From NCBI GenBank assembly GCA_937899245.1, contig CALDKB010000025.1:43573-107572 (forward strand): 64,000 nucleotides of DNA. Reading direction: 5' to 3'. Made by a program: the position numbers and the translations under genes. The stretch is from an uncultured Bacteroidales bacterium. GTDB taxonomy: Bacteria > Bacteroidota > Bacteroidia > Bacteroidales > ML635J-15. Positions 8,001 to 16,795 of this stretch are shown here, in pieces (within the stretch, counting starts at the first letter, position 1; each line of letters opens with the position of its first letter). The notes below the pieces were generated by a model. That model was not told the DNA's origin. It made no database searches and saw only the letters and a list, made by a program, of their open reading frames with translations.

Positions 8001-11000
8001 GTTCCGACACATTCGCCGTTTCTTTCTGTAAGGGTGATAGTGTAAGTACCGCTACCGTTAGCATTTGCTGTTGGCTGAATGCTACCTGAAGCTGGAGTCA
8101 TTACAACACCTGCTCCCGACCATGACAATGTAGAACCATTGATCATTGGAATTGTTGCATGTGCGCCAGAAATTTGAGCGTTAACACCGCAGACTGTCAT
8201 ATCAGGACCAGCTTCTGGAGTTGGAACCTGACGGAAGTTATAAGATGCTGATGCACGACCTGTACATTCTGCATTTACAACGTTCCATGTATAAGTTGCG
8301 ATACCATAGTGGCTCGAAAGTACTGTTGCATCCGGCTGAGTGTTTGTAGTGTTGCTTACTGTAGTGTAAGAATAGTTATCTACGCCTTCTGGACCTGTTG
8401 CTGTCCAGTAGCCGCTCATTCCGGCAGGAAGGTTAGAACCGCTAAGTGTCATTACAAGACCACAAGTTTCTCCGCCTGTAACTGTTGGTGTAGGAGTCTG
8501 TTTCCACATTAAAGGAACTGCCTGTGACAATGAACGACAGCCGTTACCCCATGCAGAAAGACCTGCTCCGTAACCTGCTACGGCAACAAGATAGTATTGT
8601 GTATTGTAGTTACCACCAGTAATTGTTCCAAGACCGATAGTTGTTGTTGTACCCTGAAGAGTGCAAATATGTGTTCCCTGTACGTCTGTAGGATCGCTAC
8701 ATATAATATAAGAGAATACACCTCCAGAAACGTCAACTTCCTGATCGTTGTTATGTGCTATTGTGTAGATATCGCCAGTACACAAGATAACTGGAGCGTT
8801 AGAAGCAAATGTTCCTGCGAAGTTAGGACAGTCGCATGCATAGTAGCCAGGAACTGACACACTGCTACATCCCTGCAAGTCTTCAACTATAAGTGCATAT
8901 TCCAGTGCACTGTGGCCTTGGAAGCTGTAGCTAGTAGCTGTGCTGCTGCTTACGCTGATTGTACCGTCGGTAGCCATTGCCGAGTTATCTTCATATTCTG
9001 TATATGAACCTGTAATGCGATATGTTGGAGGAGTTGCAGATGAAACACCATTTACGTTGAATGAAACTGTTACAACTGGGTTTGCACCTGAACCGCAAAC
9101 TTCCTGACGGTTGCTTACCGACACTTCGTCATATATTGTGAACGACTGGGTGCTGGTCGCCGGTGAGGCGCAGCGTTCTCCGTCGATGCGGTTTGTTATT
9201 GTGTATGTTCCGGGGGGTGCTAGGCTCGGGGTGAAGGTGCGGGCTTCCACATTGAGGGCCGCACTGCTCGGGCTTACGCTCAATGTGCCGAAATCCTGTG
9301 CGTTGATAAGTATCATTTCTCCGGAACGGCAGCAGCTGGATATCGGGTCGAGAGTTGCATCCATTGGCATTGCGAAGTTTACGTTTACGCTTGCTTCACC
9401 AGTACAACTTGTGTTGCCCTGGTAGTATTCGTGCCATGTGAATGTGTAGTCGCCATATACGTTAACGGTTACGTTGGTCTGTGGAGCATTTTCTGCTGAG
9501 AAAGTTGCTGTACCAGGACCAGTGTAAGTCCAGTGTCCAGTGTTGCTTGGGAATGCAAATGAACCTGCACTAAGTGTAATGCTGTTACCACATGGAGATG
9601 TAGAGGATGCATTTACAATTGGAGATGGTTCAATACAGCAAGATGGGTCACGTGAGCTAAGGACGTAAACTGTTACTGTTGTATCGTAAGCACAACCGAA
9701 ATCATCGGTAGCTGTGAATGTATAAGGTATCAAAGCTGCATTCTGAGTATCAGAGTTCTGTACGTTTGCATGTGCTGTTGTATTTCCATTCTGGCCATCG
9801 GTAATGTTTTCACCACTCCAGCTGTATGTAGAAGTCTGGTATGTATTTGTGAATGTCCACAAATCATGTGGATACAAGTTATCGTTGAAGTAAAGACCCC
9901 ATTCGAAAATGTAACCGTTATCATATCGCAAGTGGTCGCAGACATAGATTGTCCAGATACCGTTAAGAGGACAACCAATCAATGAAGTCATGTTTTCGTA
10001 TGGACCATAGTTCTGGTTTTCCTGAACTACGCTTGTTGTTTCAGTGGTACCACATGGGTCAGTATAGCTTGTTAAAGTTGTAGGGCTGCCCGATCCAAAA
10101 GGAACTGTTCCGTTAGGATAGATATTATAAGAATAGCCCACACCTGAAGTATAGTAGCAGTTAGATGTTGATGAAGATGGGTCTGGTGCCAAACCTAGGT
10201 GGAAGCTGCTACCGCCACTTGAACCTGCAAGATGAACACCACCTGAATTATGCCAGTTCAAAGAAGGCATTGTAGAACCAGTGCCATAACCATGAATCAA
10301 ACATTGGTTTCCATTAGGGCACTGAAGCAAGATACTAAGGTCACCAAAATAAGAGTGCTCCATATTCAGGTACAAACGATCAATATCATTGATGGAAGTG
10401 ATTGCTGCACCATCAGCAAAGATATCAAATACCAAGCTTGTAGTATAGCAAGTGCTGTCACCATCAGGAAGGAAGGTTAAACCTGCTACTCTATCAGGAA
10501 TTGGCTTCGACCAAGGTATTACGCTTGGTTCTCCGGTGAATGTAACCTGGGTTCCCGGGCAAATTGTATCGGGGCCGAATGTTACGTCCTCCCATGTAGG
10601 TGGGATGGATACGCGGACTTTCTTGGCGTTGACGTTCCTGTTCATGCAGTTGCGGTCGTCGGATGCTTCGCATACTACGATGTAGCCGCCGCGTTCTGTA
10701 AAGGTGCGGCTGAAGTTCTGCATTCCCTGGGTGCCGGGCGCATTTGCGTTCCATACGGTATCTTCGTTTTCGTCTACTACGCCCCAGCGGTAGAAGAGGG
10801 TGGCTTCCGACTGTGCGTAGTCGGTGTTGTTCTGCGGGAAAACGCTGCTGGCTGTAAAGTTGACGGCTGTACCATCACATACGTCGTAGTAGGTCTCCGT
10901 TCCCTCTGTCGTTGCTGACAAGCTTGGTGTGATTGTTGTCGTGAAGACCTGACACATGCTACCGCACCAGATTTTAGCACAGAAACCAGCACCAGTTGTA

Positions 11001-11413
11001 GAACCTGATGACCAGACAAGCTGCAAGGCACCACGGGTTGACGAGAATGTACGTCCGTTAAGTGTAGTACCAGTTGCGTTTGAAACAAGTACTGCCTGCG
11101 AAATAGCATCCCTAATTGTCAATGATGTTCCCGAAGCAAGGTTGAACTGAGTAAACTTAATGCTGATAGCACCACTGTTTGTTGATGCGATTTCTCTTGT
11201 GTAGCTTTCGTTTGCACTGTAGTTACCGGTAAGACCACTATCGTAAATGTAAGTGGTTGTAGCAGCTTCCGATGTTGCATGAGTACAATCAATCTGGAAG
11301 GTATTGCCGGTTGCTCCACCCGAATCGCTTATTCGCCAGTTTGTGTTCTGGGCGAATACTGTTGAACATGCTACGCTGAATATAGCGAGCAAAAATAATC
11401 TGAACTTATTCAT
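5066..11413 (-). CDS. Giant T9SS type B cargo protein, adhesin-like, with P-domain-like, Ig-like, PKD and CHU_C modules
   Basis: The start chosen gives the signal peptide MNKFRLFLLAIFS...FAQ (2115 residues); an earlier Met in the frame would hide it. The order is: a CUB-like N-terminal region (about 20-150); a region resembling the proprotein-convertase P-domain (about 300-520, with HSYFGDLSILLQCPNG and LNGIWTIYVCDH); and a long series of roughly 90-residue Ig-like modules, most with two Cys, a start like AGPDxxVCG and an end like DxVTVxF. A PKD domain (CEWHFGDGVV, HVYTEPGCY) and a C-terminal CHU_C domain (NIFSPNGDGVNDFF, GVYYYIIEAEG) close the protein. CHU_C domains direct export through T9SS with SprF/PorP-type partners, so the protein should be on the surface or released. 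The ATG overlaps the stop of the upstream gene (ATGAATAA) with AAGGAT before it. No enzymatic motif was seen. Base composition varies along the gene. Confidence 0.88.
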   Translation of the reverse strand: MNKFRLFLLAIFSVACSTVFAQNTNWRISDSGGATGNTFQIDCTHATSEAATTTYIYDSGLTGNYSANESYTREIASTNSGAISIKFTQFNLASGTSLTIRDAISQAVLVSNATGTTLNGRTFSSTRGALQLVWSSGSTTGAGFCAKIWCGSMCQVFTTTITPSLSATTEGTETYYDVCDGTAVNFTASSVFPQNNTDYAQSEATLFYRWGVVDENEDTVWNANAPGTQGMQNFSRTFTERGGYIVVCEASDDRNCMNRNVNAKKVRVSIPPTWEDVTFGPDTICPGTQVTFTGEPSVIPWSKPIPDRVAGLTFLPDGDSTCYTTSLVFDIFADGAAITSINDIDRLYLNMEHSYFGDLSILLQCPNGNQCLIHGYGTGSTMPSLNWHNSGGVHLAGSSGGSSFHLGLAPDPSSSTSNCYYTSGVGYSYNIYPNGTVPFGSGSPTTLTSYTDPCGTTETTSVVQENQNYGPYENMTSLIGCPLNGIWTIYVCDHLRYDNGYIFEWGLYFNDNLYPHDLWTFTNTYQTSTYSWSGENITDGQNGNTTAHANVQNSDTQNAALIPYTFTATDDFGCAYDTTVTVYVLSSRDPSCCIEPSPIVNASSTSPCGNSITLSAGSFAFPSNTGHWTYTGPGTATFSAENAPQTNVTVNVYGDYTFTWHEYYQGNTSCTGEASVNVNFAMPMDATLDPISSCCRSGEMILINAQDFGTLSVSPSSAALNVEARTFTPSLAPPGTYTITNRIDGERCASPATSTQSFTIYDEVSVSNRQEVCGSGANPVVTVSFNVNGVSSATPPTYRITGSYTEYEDNSAMATDGTISVSSSTATSYSFQGHSALEYALIVEDLQGCSSVSVPGYYACDCPNFAGTFASNAPVILCTGDIYTIAHNNDQEVDVSGGVFSYIICSDPTDVQGTHICTLQGTTTTIGLGTITGGNYNTQYYLVAVAGYGAGLSAWGNGCRSLSQAVPLMWKQTPTPTVTGGETCGLVMTLSGSNLPAGMSGYWTATGPEGVDNYSYTTVSNTTNTQPDATVLSSHYGIATYTWNVVNAECTGRASASYNFRQVPTPEAGPDMTVCGVNAQISGAHATIPMINGSTLSWSGAGVVMTPASGSIQPTANANGSGTYTITLTERNGECVGTDNVNITFISVPSPATTANVDTVCGHIAELQVYNTNPANEGRWTAYDMNHRIIPVSSYHAYGDPSLPSSDRYPHCFVSVPIPDDVTEVEYEFVWSEPINDPRLPDGADCFGEASKHIVFRKMPSVSVHQCGSTGDHISVCGNEVELCAETAASQGYTEFSWITKDINGHYADSLSPETTFTLDSTVTITRFRDVQLYFVAKNRDCMVIDTLNVRFLQRPVADAGRDHVACGRDYVLNGAWSLLPDTTYTPVCQWTTLTKPEGALNPTWTNTPHDSITEPVHVNDYGVYTFQLRETNTAGEASNCYSLDTVTVEFMEQPVVNAGPDFDVCGLDFTMHAVSSHIEGDSITGSWMCMDGGNATFVDRTDPEAQGHFSAYGPAVFRWVETNHPHIEVEDATETCAAWDEVTVTFYEIPSAAINMNAGDTVTCGLTFEFLRADATGSDIQGFWYEQNPSTQFGPQNSTVNSTVSDVTVSSYGAHDFYWIEYNGPERFCQDTAGPWTVQFMQQPTAEIRDSAMLFCSNNGQLHVDFNGIGVGRWSSSVASNVVWFDDRDNPNTAIHTNILNSDNPSYPYYTLYWAVQNTEYCTAEDSIRVVFARVPSDSIKVIPPKCFGEAAVLTAYEDSLSRYDWSYGVGIIDTVINNAQNGEYRTYIHWEDKEATHIVGLTTTNSWGCQSNIGQAIVEEPQLPEYSYNIIMDTCSLGRGGIEFLDTTGFFAFFWIDTTVGPTITNPNTGYAITDFHVYNIPQGRYTYRSDYQSFNREYFTQYYSYFGDVYCHDFPEVEVGTIGMIEAEFAVSADVILADLVAPEANVIFVNSTNYDNVGKRCEWHFGDGVVEKNCDELVEHVYTEPGCYEPYLVVMNRDLPECRDTAFLDECVFVDKESKLEIPNIFSPNGDGVNDFFQVNAQTLKTFHGTILNRYGRVVFEWTDWENEDAGWDGRLNGTTKATPGVYYYIIEAEGYDNHIYKEEGALHLVR
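6130..9650 (-). repeat. Tandem Ig-like modules within the giant T9SS protein
   Basis: The encoded protein repeats a module of about 80-110 residues. Each begins with a short Pro-containing linker and a VCG- or ACG-type cysteine (VCGVN, VCGHI, VCGNE, ACGRD, VCGLD, TCGLT) and ends with a second Cys followed by a strand such as VTVEFMEQP, NITFISVP or VRFLQRP. About eight copies can be followed. They are divergent at both protein and DNA level, so this is an old domain repeat and not a recent DNA duplication. Confidence 0.75.
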
Positions 11414-11846
11414 TGCTGTATCCTTTCGTTGCGTTAAACATCTCAGAGATTTCCTTGTTCGAATAGAAACCAATTATTGTATTGGTCTTTCCTACTCGGT
11501 AGAGAATCCTATGGTCATATGGTCTCTCATAGTAGAATTCGGCAATGTTTACCTTACCGATTTCAATGTTCTGAACCATGTCGGCACGTTCACCAGTTTC
11601 CGGATCCCTGTAGTACAAATACTCGAAATCATCGATTTTTTGTGCCAGTTCCGGACTTTCGATGTACCATGAATGGTCAAGTTCGTAGTTGAGAAGCTCC
11701 AAACTTAGCGGAGTTTCCTTCTGCATGCGCTTCAGGTGTTCAAGGCTGAAGGCCTTTTCCAAGCGCGGATCGATTTGCACCGTTTGTGCAAAGCTGAAAC
11801 TTGAAATCATCAAGATAATCAGCGCGATAGCAAACTTCTTATTCAT
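11406..11846 (-). CDS. Small secreted protein of unknown function, co-translated with the giant adhesin
   Basis: The 146-residue protein has a signal peptide (MNKKFAIALIILMISSFSFA, cleavage likely before QTVQ). The mature part is about 125 residues, acidic and rich in Tyr and Glu (FEYLYYRDPETGERAD, FYYERPYDHRILY), without cysteines. I do not recognise a named family. It is the first gene of the adhesin operon, and its last eight bases overlap the adhesin start (ATGAATAA), so the two are almost certainly produced together. A role as an accessory or partner of the adhesin is possible but unproven. The 43-bp ECF-like element lies 52 bases before the start. Confidence 0.8.
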   Translation of the reverse strand: MNKKFAIALIILMISSFSFAQTVQIDPRLEKAFSLEHLKRMQKETPLSLELLNYELDHSWYIESPELAQKIDDFEYLYYRDPETGERADMVQNIEIGKVNIAEFYYERPYDHRILYRVGKTNTIIGFYSNKEISEMFNATKGYSNE

Positions 11847-12140
11847 ATTCTAACTTTTAAAAATTTTTTCTAACTAAGAATTTTAAATTCCTTTCTCTAC
11901 TATATAGACAACTTGAAAGTCGATTTCGTTGCCTGGGATTTAAAATTTTTTTTAATTTTTTATAATCCTATTTTAAGTCCTACATTAATAATTAATTACA
12001 AAATATAAGGTTGCAAAATAAATTATTTTTTTTTAACTGCTGTTAAAAAACCTAACTTTTTGTTAATAAAATTCACAACGCACTAGCACACAAACAATTA
12101 GCACCCATATGCATTTACGATAGTTCCATTGGGTATAAAA
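11847..12140. other. Intergenic region before the adhesin operon
   Basis: Gene-free and very AT-rich. It holds the 5' leader of the adhesin operon (11847-11898) and the 43-bp element (11899-11941). The part from about 11945 to 12140 has A/T runs; I see no gene, tRNA or strong hairpin there. Confidence 0.7.
11899..11941 (-). promoter_or_regulatory. 43-bp repeated element, copy 2: putative ECF promoter of the adhesin operon
   Basis: Identical over 43 bases to 4945-4987, and in the same orientation relative to its gene. The minus strand carries GGCAAC, 18 bases, GTCTATATAG. Here the element ends 52 bases before the ATG of the small secreted protein, leaving a normal 5' leader. Flanking bases on both sides differ from copy 1, so the identity is confined to the element. 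Confidence 0.72.
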
Positions 12141-12171
12141 AAAAAGAGAATGAAAAACTCATTCTCTTTTT
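12141..12171 (-). terminator. Terminator of the rpoBC-DUF3467 operon
   Basis: The stem AGAGAATGA / TCATTCTCT, extended by A-T pairs, with loop AAAAC lies about 25 bases after the DUF3467 stop. On the minus strand it is followed by a run of T. It ends the large transcription and translation cluster. Confidence 0.88.
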
Positions 12172-12194
12172 TATGTTCAAAAGGCGATTAAACC

Positions 12195-12500
12195 CTATGC
12201 CTTAGCAGTATTTCCGCCGAAATTCATTGGAAGTTTCGACTGCTGGGTTGAAATCGTGCCATAGTTGTCTTCGTACTTCTGGATATTATCCTGCAAAGCA
12301 CGAAGCAGTCTCTTGGCATGTTCCGGAGTCAAAATTATTCTCGACTGGACCTTTGACTTAGGTACTCCAGGCATAACTCTTACAAAGTCGACAATAAATT
12401 CAGAAGAAGAATGTGAAATTACAGCAAGGTTCGCATACGTTCCCTGAGCAACGTTATCATCTAATTCGATATTTAACTGATTGTTACTGTTTTCTGCCAT
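12195..12500 (-). CDS. DUF3467 family protein
   Basis: A 101-residue cytosolic protein of the DUF3467 family, with AQGTYANLAVISHSSSEF and DFVRVMPG followed by ARxxLTPEHAKRL-like sequence (here IILTPEHAKRLLRAL). Its molecular role is not established. In Bacteroidetes this gene is commonly found directly behind rpoC, as here (13-base gap and shared terminator), which suggests co-transcription with RNA polymerase genes. There is no signal peptide or membrane segment. Confidence 0.88.
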   Translation of the reverse strand: MAENSNNQLNIELDDNVAQGTYANLAVISHSSSEFIVDFVRVMPGVPKSKVQSRIILTPEHAKRLLRALQDNIQKYEDNYGTISTQQSKLPMNFGGNTAKA

Positions 12501-12513
12501 GGTAAAATGTCAT

Positions 12514-15500
12514 TTATTCTTCATTGTTATCAATATATGGAGCTACCTCTTCACGATTGCAGACTCTCAAAGCCTGGAAGTCGCGTAAACCTGTACCTGC
12601 CGGAATCAAGTGACCGACAATAACATTTTCCTTCATACCTTCAAGGGTATCTTCCTTAGCTCTAATAGCTGCTTCGTTAAGAACCTTTGTTGTTTCCTGG
12701 AATGATGCTGCCGACATAAAGCTTGAAGTCTGCAAAGCTGCCTTAGTGATACCCTGCAAAACCTGACTAGATGTAGCTGGAATTGCTGGTCTTGCCTCAA
12801 CAAGCTTCATATCCTTGCGCTTCAACATTGAGTTTTCATCGCGGAGTCTTCTGTAGGAAACAATCTGTCCTGCTGCAAAGTTTGTCGAATCGCCGGCATC
12901 AACAACGACCTTCTTGTCGAAGATACTGTCGTTTTCCTGTCTGAATTCCCACTTGTCGACAACTTGTTTTTCAAGGAACTGAGTATCACCAGGATCTTCA
13001 ACGACAACTTTTCTCATCATCTGGCGAACAATTACCTCAAAGTGCTTGTTATTAATTTTTACACCCTGAAGACGATATACGTCCTGGATTTCGTTAACTA
13101 GGTATTCCTGAACCTTAGTCGGACCCATGATAGCCAAGATATCTGATGGAGTTATAGCGCCATCGATAAGTGGAGTACCAGCCTTGATATAATCGTTTGC
13201 CTGAACTAGGATTTGCTTTGAAATAGGAACAAGATACTTCTTAGAATTTCCTTCCTTTGGAACGATTTCTATTTCTCTGTTACCACGTTTCATCTTGCCG
13301 TATACGACAACACCATCGATTTCAGAAACGATTGCAGGATTAGATGGGTTACGAGCTTCGAAGAGTTCGGTTACACGTGGCAAACCACCGGTGATATCAC
13401 CACCCTTACCTACTACCTTTGGCATCTTAATAAGAATATCACCTGCCTTTATCTGATCCTTTTCGTTCTTCATCAAACGAGCGCCCACTGGCAAGTTGTA
13501 TGTTGCAAGAACTTCCTTGTTCTTATCAATTACTTTTGCTACTGGAATCTTAGATTTATCCTTTGTTTCAATGATAATTCTTTCAATGAAACCTGTCTGA
13601 GGAGCGATTTCCTGCTTGAAGTTAACACCCTCGATAACATCTTCGAATATCAATTTACCAGAATGTTCGCAGATGATTACAATATTGTACTGGTCCCATT
13701 CACAAATCTTGTCACCCTTCTTAACAACGTCGCCGTTCTTGAAATACAATCTAGAACCATACGGTAATGGCTTGTTTACAAGAGCAATTTTGGTCTTAGC
13801 GTCCAAAATTTTCAATTCGGCCATACGGGTAACAACGATATCAACATTACCATCTTCCTCTTCGTGAGAAACGGTTCTTAATTCATCTATTTCAAGAATA
13901 CCGTCATACTTAGCTGTGATTGTAGATTCGCTAGCAATGTTACCTGCGATACCACCGGAGTGGAAAGTTCTCAATGTCAACTGAGTACCAGGTTCACCGA
14001 TTGACTGTGCTGCGATAACACCAACAGCCTCACCTTTCTGTACAAGTCTGTGTGTTGCTAAGTTACGTCCATAACATTTTGCACATACACCCTTACGAGA
14101 TTCACAAGTGAGCACCGATCTGATTTCAACCTTTTCTATTGGAGAGTCAGAAATTGCCTTTGCAATACTTTCAGTGATCTCTTCACCGGAAGCAACAATC
14201 ATCTCGTTTGTCTGAGGATGGAAAACATCGTGAACACTGATTCTACCTAGAATTCTATCATACAACGACTCAACAAGTTCGCCATCGTCTTTTCTCAATT
14301 CTGAAACTTCAAGGCCTCTCAAAGTTCCACAGTCTTCCTCGTTAATAATTACATCGTGAGCTACATCGACAAGACGACGAGTCAAATAACCAGCATCTGC
14401 TGTTTTCAAAGCGGTATCGGCCAAACCCTTACGAGCACCGTGAGAAGAGATAAAGTATTCGAGGATTGACAAACCTTCCTTGAAGTTAGCCAAGATTGGG
14501 TTTTCAATAATCTGACCACCTTCTGCACCTGCTTTCTGTGGTTTTGCCATCAAACCTCTCATACCGCACAACTGGCTAATCTGTTCCTTAGAACCACGGG
14601 CACCAGAGTCAAGCATCATATATACAGAGTTGAAACCTTGGTCATCTGTAGAAAGTTTCTTCATTACCGCGATACTCAACTTAGCATTTACGTTTGTCCA
14701 AACATCGATTACCTGATTGTAACGTTCCTTATCAGTAATGAAACCGTTGCTGAAATTGAACATAATTTCATCAACCTGCTCATAACCATCCTGGATTAAC
14801 TGTGCTTTTTCTTCAGGTACAATAACATAGTCGAGGTTGAAAGACAAACCGCCAATAAATGCGTTGTAGTATCCCATGTTCTTTATGTCATCAAGGAATT
14901 TAGCTGTAGTAGCAGTTCCGCACTTATTAATGATATTGCCGATAATATCTCTCAAAGATTTCTTAGTAAGAAGCTGGTTAATATATCCATATTCCTTTGG
15001 TACAACCTGGTTGAATATTACACGGCCGGTTGTTGTTTCGATAAGTCTTATGATTGGGTTACCATCTTCATCGATACCATCCTGGTGTTTAACCTTAATC
15101 TTAGCATGAAGACCAAGTTTACCTTCATTGTAAGCAATGATAACTTCTTGTGGTCCATAGAATATCTGTCCTTCGCCCTGTTCGCCTGTTCTTTCCTTTG
15201 TGATATAGTAAAGACCAAGTACCATATCCTGAGAAGGAACGGTAATAGGAGCGCCATTTGCAGGATTAAGGATGTTATGAGAAGCAAGCATCAATATCTG
15301 AGCTTCCATTACTGCTGCGTTGCCCAAAGGCAAGTGAACTGCCATCTGGTCACCATCGAAGTCGGCGTTGAATGCCGTACATACCAATGGATGCAATTGT
15401 ATTGCCTTACCTTCGATAAGTTTCGGCTGGAATGCCTGAATACCAAGTCTATGCAATGTAGGAGCACGGTTCAATAGAATTGGGTGACCCTTCATTACGT

Positions 15501-16776
15501 TTTCAAGGATATCCCATACTACAGGATCCTTACGTTCAACTATCTTCTTTGCAGATTTAACAGTCTTTACAATACCTCTTTCCATCAACTTTCTGATGAT
15601 AAACGGCTTGTAAAGTTCAGCTGCCATGTCCTTAGGAAGACCGCACTCGTGCATTCTAAGTTCCGGACCTACAACGATAACCGAACGGGCTGAGAAATCG
15701 ACACGTTTACCAAGTAAGTTCTGACGGAAACGACCTTGCTTACCTTTCAAGCTATCGCTCAAAGATTTAAGTGGTCTGTTAGCATCAGTCTTTACAGCAC
15801 TTGACTTTCTAGAGTTATCGAACAAAGAGTCGACAGCTTCTTGAAGCATACGCTTTTCGTTACGGAGAATAACTTCTGGAGCCTTTATTTCCAATAGTCT
15901 TCTCAAACGATTGTTTCTAATGATTACTCTTCTGTACAAGTCGTTAAGGTCGGAAGTTGCAAAACGTCCACCATCAAGCGGAACCAAAGGACGAAGCTCT
16001 GGAGGAATAACAGGGACAACCTGAACAATCATCCATTCCGGCTTATTGATGTCCTTTGACATTCTAAATGCCTCAACGACATTTAATCTCTTCAAGGCTT
16101 CGGTTTTTCTCTGCTGTGATGTTTCCTTGCTAGCCTTATCACGAAGGTCATAAGACAACTTGTCAAGGTCGATTTTTCTTAGCAAGTCTAGAATTGCTTC
16201 TGCACCCATCTTAGCAACGAACTTGTTAGGATCGGTATCTTCGAGCATCTGATTCTCGCGAGGTAGCGTATCAAGGATTGCTACATATTCCTCTTCAGTC
16301 AACAGATCCAATTCTGCAATACCGTCCTGTGCCTTTGGACCCGGCTGGATAACAATATATCTTTCGTAATAGATGACAGAATCCAACTTCTTTGAAGGCA
16401 AACCTAAAAGGTAACCAATCTTATTTGGAAGAGTCTTGAAATACCAGATGTGAGCAACAGGAACTTCGAGCTTAATATGACCCATTCTTTCCCTGCGGAC
16501 TTTCTTTTCTGTTACTTCAACACCACACCTATCACAAACAATACCTTTATATCTTATTCTCTTGTATTTACCGCAATGGCATTCGTAATCCTTACAAGGA
16601 CCGAATATTCTTTCGCAGAACAAACCGTCTCTTTCTGGCTTGTAAGTTCTGTAGTTTATGGTTTCAGGTTTTGTAACTTCTCCACTTGACAAATCCTGTA
16701 TCTCTTCTGGGGAAGCCAAGCTTACAGTTATCTTGGAGAAATTAGTTTTTACTTTTGAGTCTTTTCTAAAAGCCAT
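12514..16776 (-). CDS. rpoC: DNA-directed RNA polymerase subunit beta'
   Basis: The 1420-residue beta' subunit of the core polymerase. The N-terminal zinc site (CKDYECHCGKY and CDRCGVEV), the active-site magnesium loop NADFDGDQMAVHLP and the second zinc cluster (CESRKGVCAKCYGRNL) are all intact. The trigger-loop and bridge-helix region is present (GEPGTQLTLRTFHSGG). The protein is full length for Bacteroidetes. It follows rpoB by 19 bases on the same strand and is followed by the DUF3467 gene. Confidence 0.99.
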   Translation of the reverse strand: MAFRKDSKVKTNFSKITVSLASPEEIQDLSSGEVTKPETINYRTYKPERDGLFCERIFGPCKDYECHCGKYKRIRYKGIVCDRCGVEVTEKKVRRERMGHIKLEVPVAHIWYFKTLPNKIGYLLGLPSKKLDSVIYYERYIVIQPGPKAQDGIAELDLLTEEEYVAILDTLPRENQMLEDTDPNKFVAKMGAEAILDLLRKIDLDKLSYDLRDKASKETSQQRKTEALKRLNVVEAFRMSKDINKPEWMIVQVVPVIPPELRPLVPLDGGRFATSDLNDLYRRVIIRNNRLRRLLEIKAPEVILRNEKRMLQEAVDSLFDNSRKSSAVKTDANRPLKSLSDSLKGKQGRFRQNLLGKRVDFSARSVIVVGPELRMHECGLPKDMAAELYKPFIIRKLMERGIVKTVKSAKKIVERKDPVVWDILENVMKGHPILLNRAPTLHRLGIQAFQPKLIEGKAIQLHPLVCTAFNADFDGDQMAVHLPLGNAAVMEAQILMLASHNILNPANGAPITVPSQDMVLGLYYITKERTGEQGEGQIFYGPQEVIIAYNEGKLGLHAKIKVKHQDGIDEDGNPIIRLIETTTGRVIFNQVVPKEYGYINQLLTKKSLRDIIGNIINKCGTATTAKFLDDIKNMGYYNAFIGGLSFNLDYVIVPEEKAQLIQDGYEQVDEIMFNFSNGFITDKERYNQVIDVWTNVNAKLSIAVMKKLSTDDQGFNSVYMMLDSGARGSKEQISQLCGMRGLMAKPQKAGAEGGQIIENPILANFKEGLSILEYFISSHGARKGLADTALKTADAGYLTRRLVDVAHDVIINEEDCGTLRGLEVSELRKDDGELVESLYDRILGRISVHDVFHPQTNEMIVASGEEITESIAKAISDSPIEKVEIRSVLTCESRKGVCAKCYGRNLATHRLVQKGEAVGVIAAQSIGEPGTQLTLRTFHSGGIAGNIASESTITAKYDGILEIDELRTVSHEEEDGNVDIVVTRMAELKILDAKTKIALVNKPLPYGSRLYFKNGDVVKKGDKICEWDQYNIVIICEHSGKLIFEDVIEGVNFKQEIAPQTGFIERIIIETKDKSKIPVAKVIDKNKEVLATYNLPVGARLMKNEKDQIKAGDILIKMPKVVGKGGDITGGLPRVTELFEARNPSNPAIVSEIDGVVVYGKMKRGNREIEIVPKEGNSKKYLVPISKQILVQANDYIKAGTPLIDGAITPSDILAIMGPTKVQEYLVNEIQDVYRLQGVKINNKHFEVIVRQMMRKVVVEDPGDTQFLEKQVVDKWEFRQENDSIFDKKVVVDAGDSTNFAAGQIVSYRRLRDENSMLKRKDMKLVEARPAIPATSSQVLQGITKAALQTSSFMSAASFQETTKVLNEAAIRAKEDTLEGMKENVIVGHLIPAGTGLRDFQALRVCNREEVAPYIDNNEE

Positions 16777-16795
16777 TTTACCAGTATTTTATCAA

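Noticed and set aside
6130..9650. Adhesin modules as a recent DNA tandem duplication
   Set aside because: Modules are similar only in protein pattern; the DNA is not nearly identical.
4945..11941. 43-bp repeats as ends of a transposon
   Set aside because: They are direct, single-orientation repeats that lie at promoters, without transposase or target-site duplication between them.
15085..15477. 130-codon plus-strand frame within rpoC
   Set aside because: Antisense to a highly conserved gene; no domain, no promoter; codon-bias shadow.
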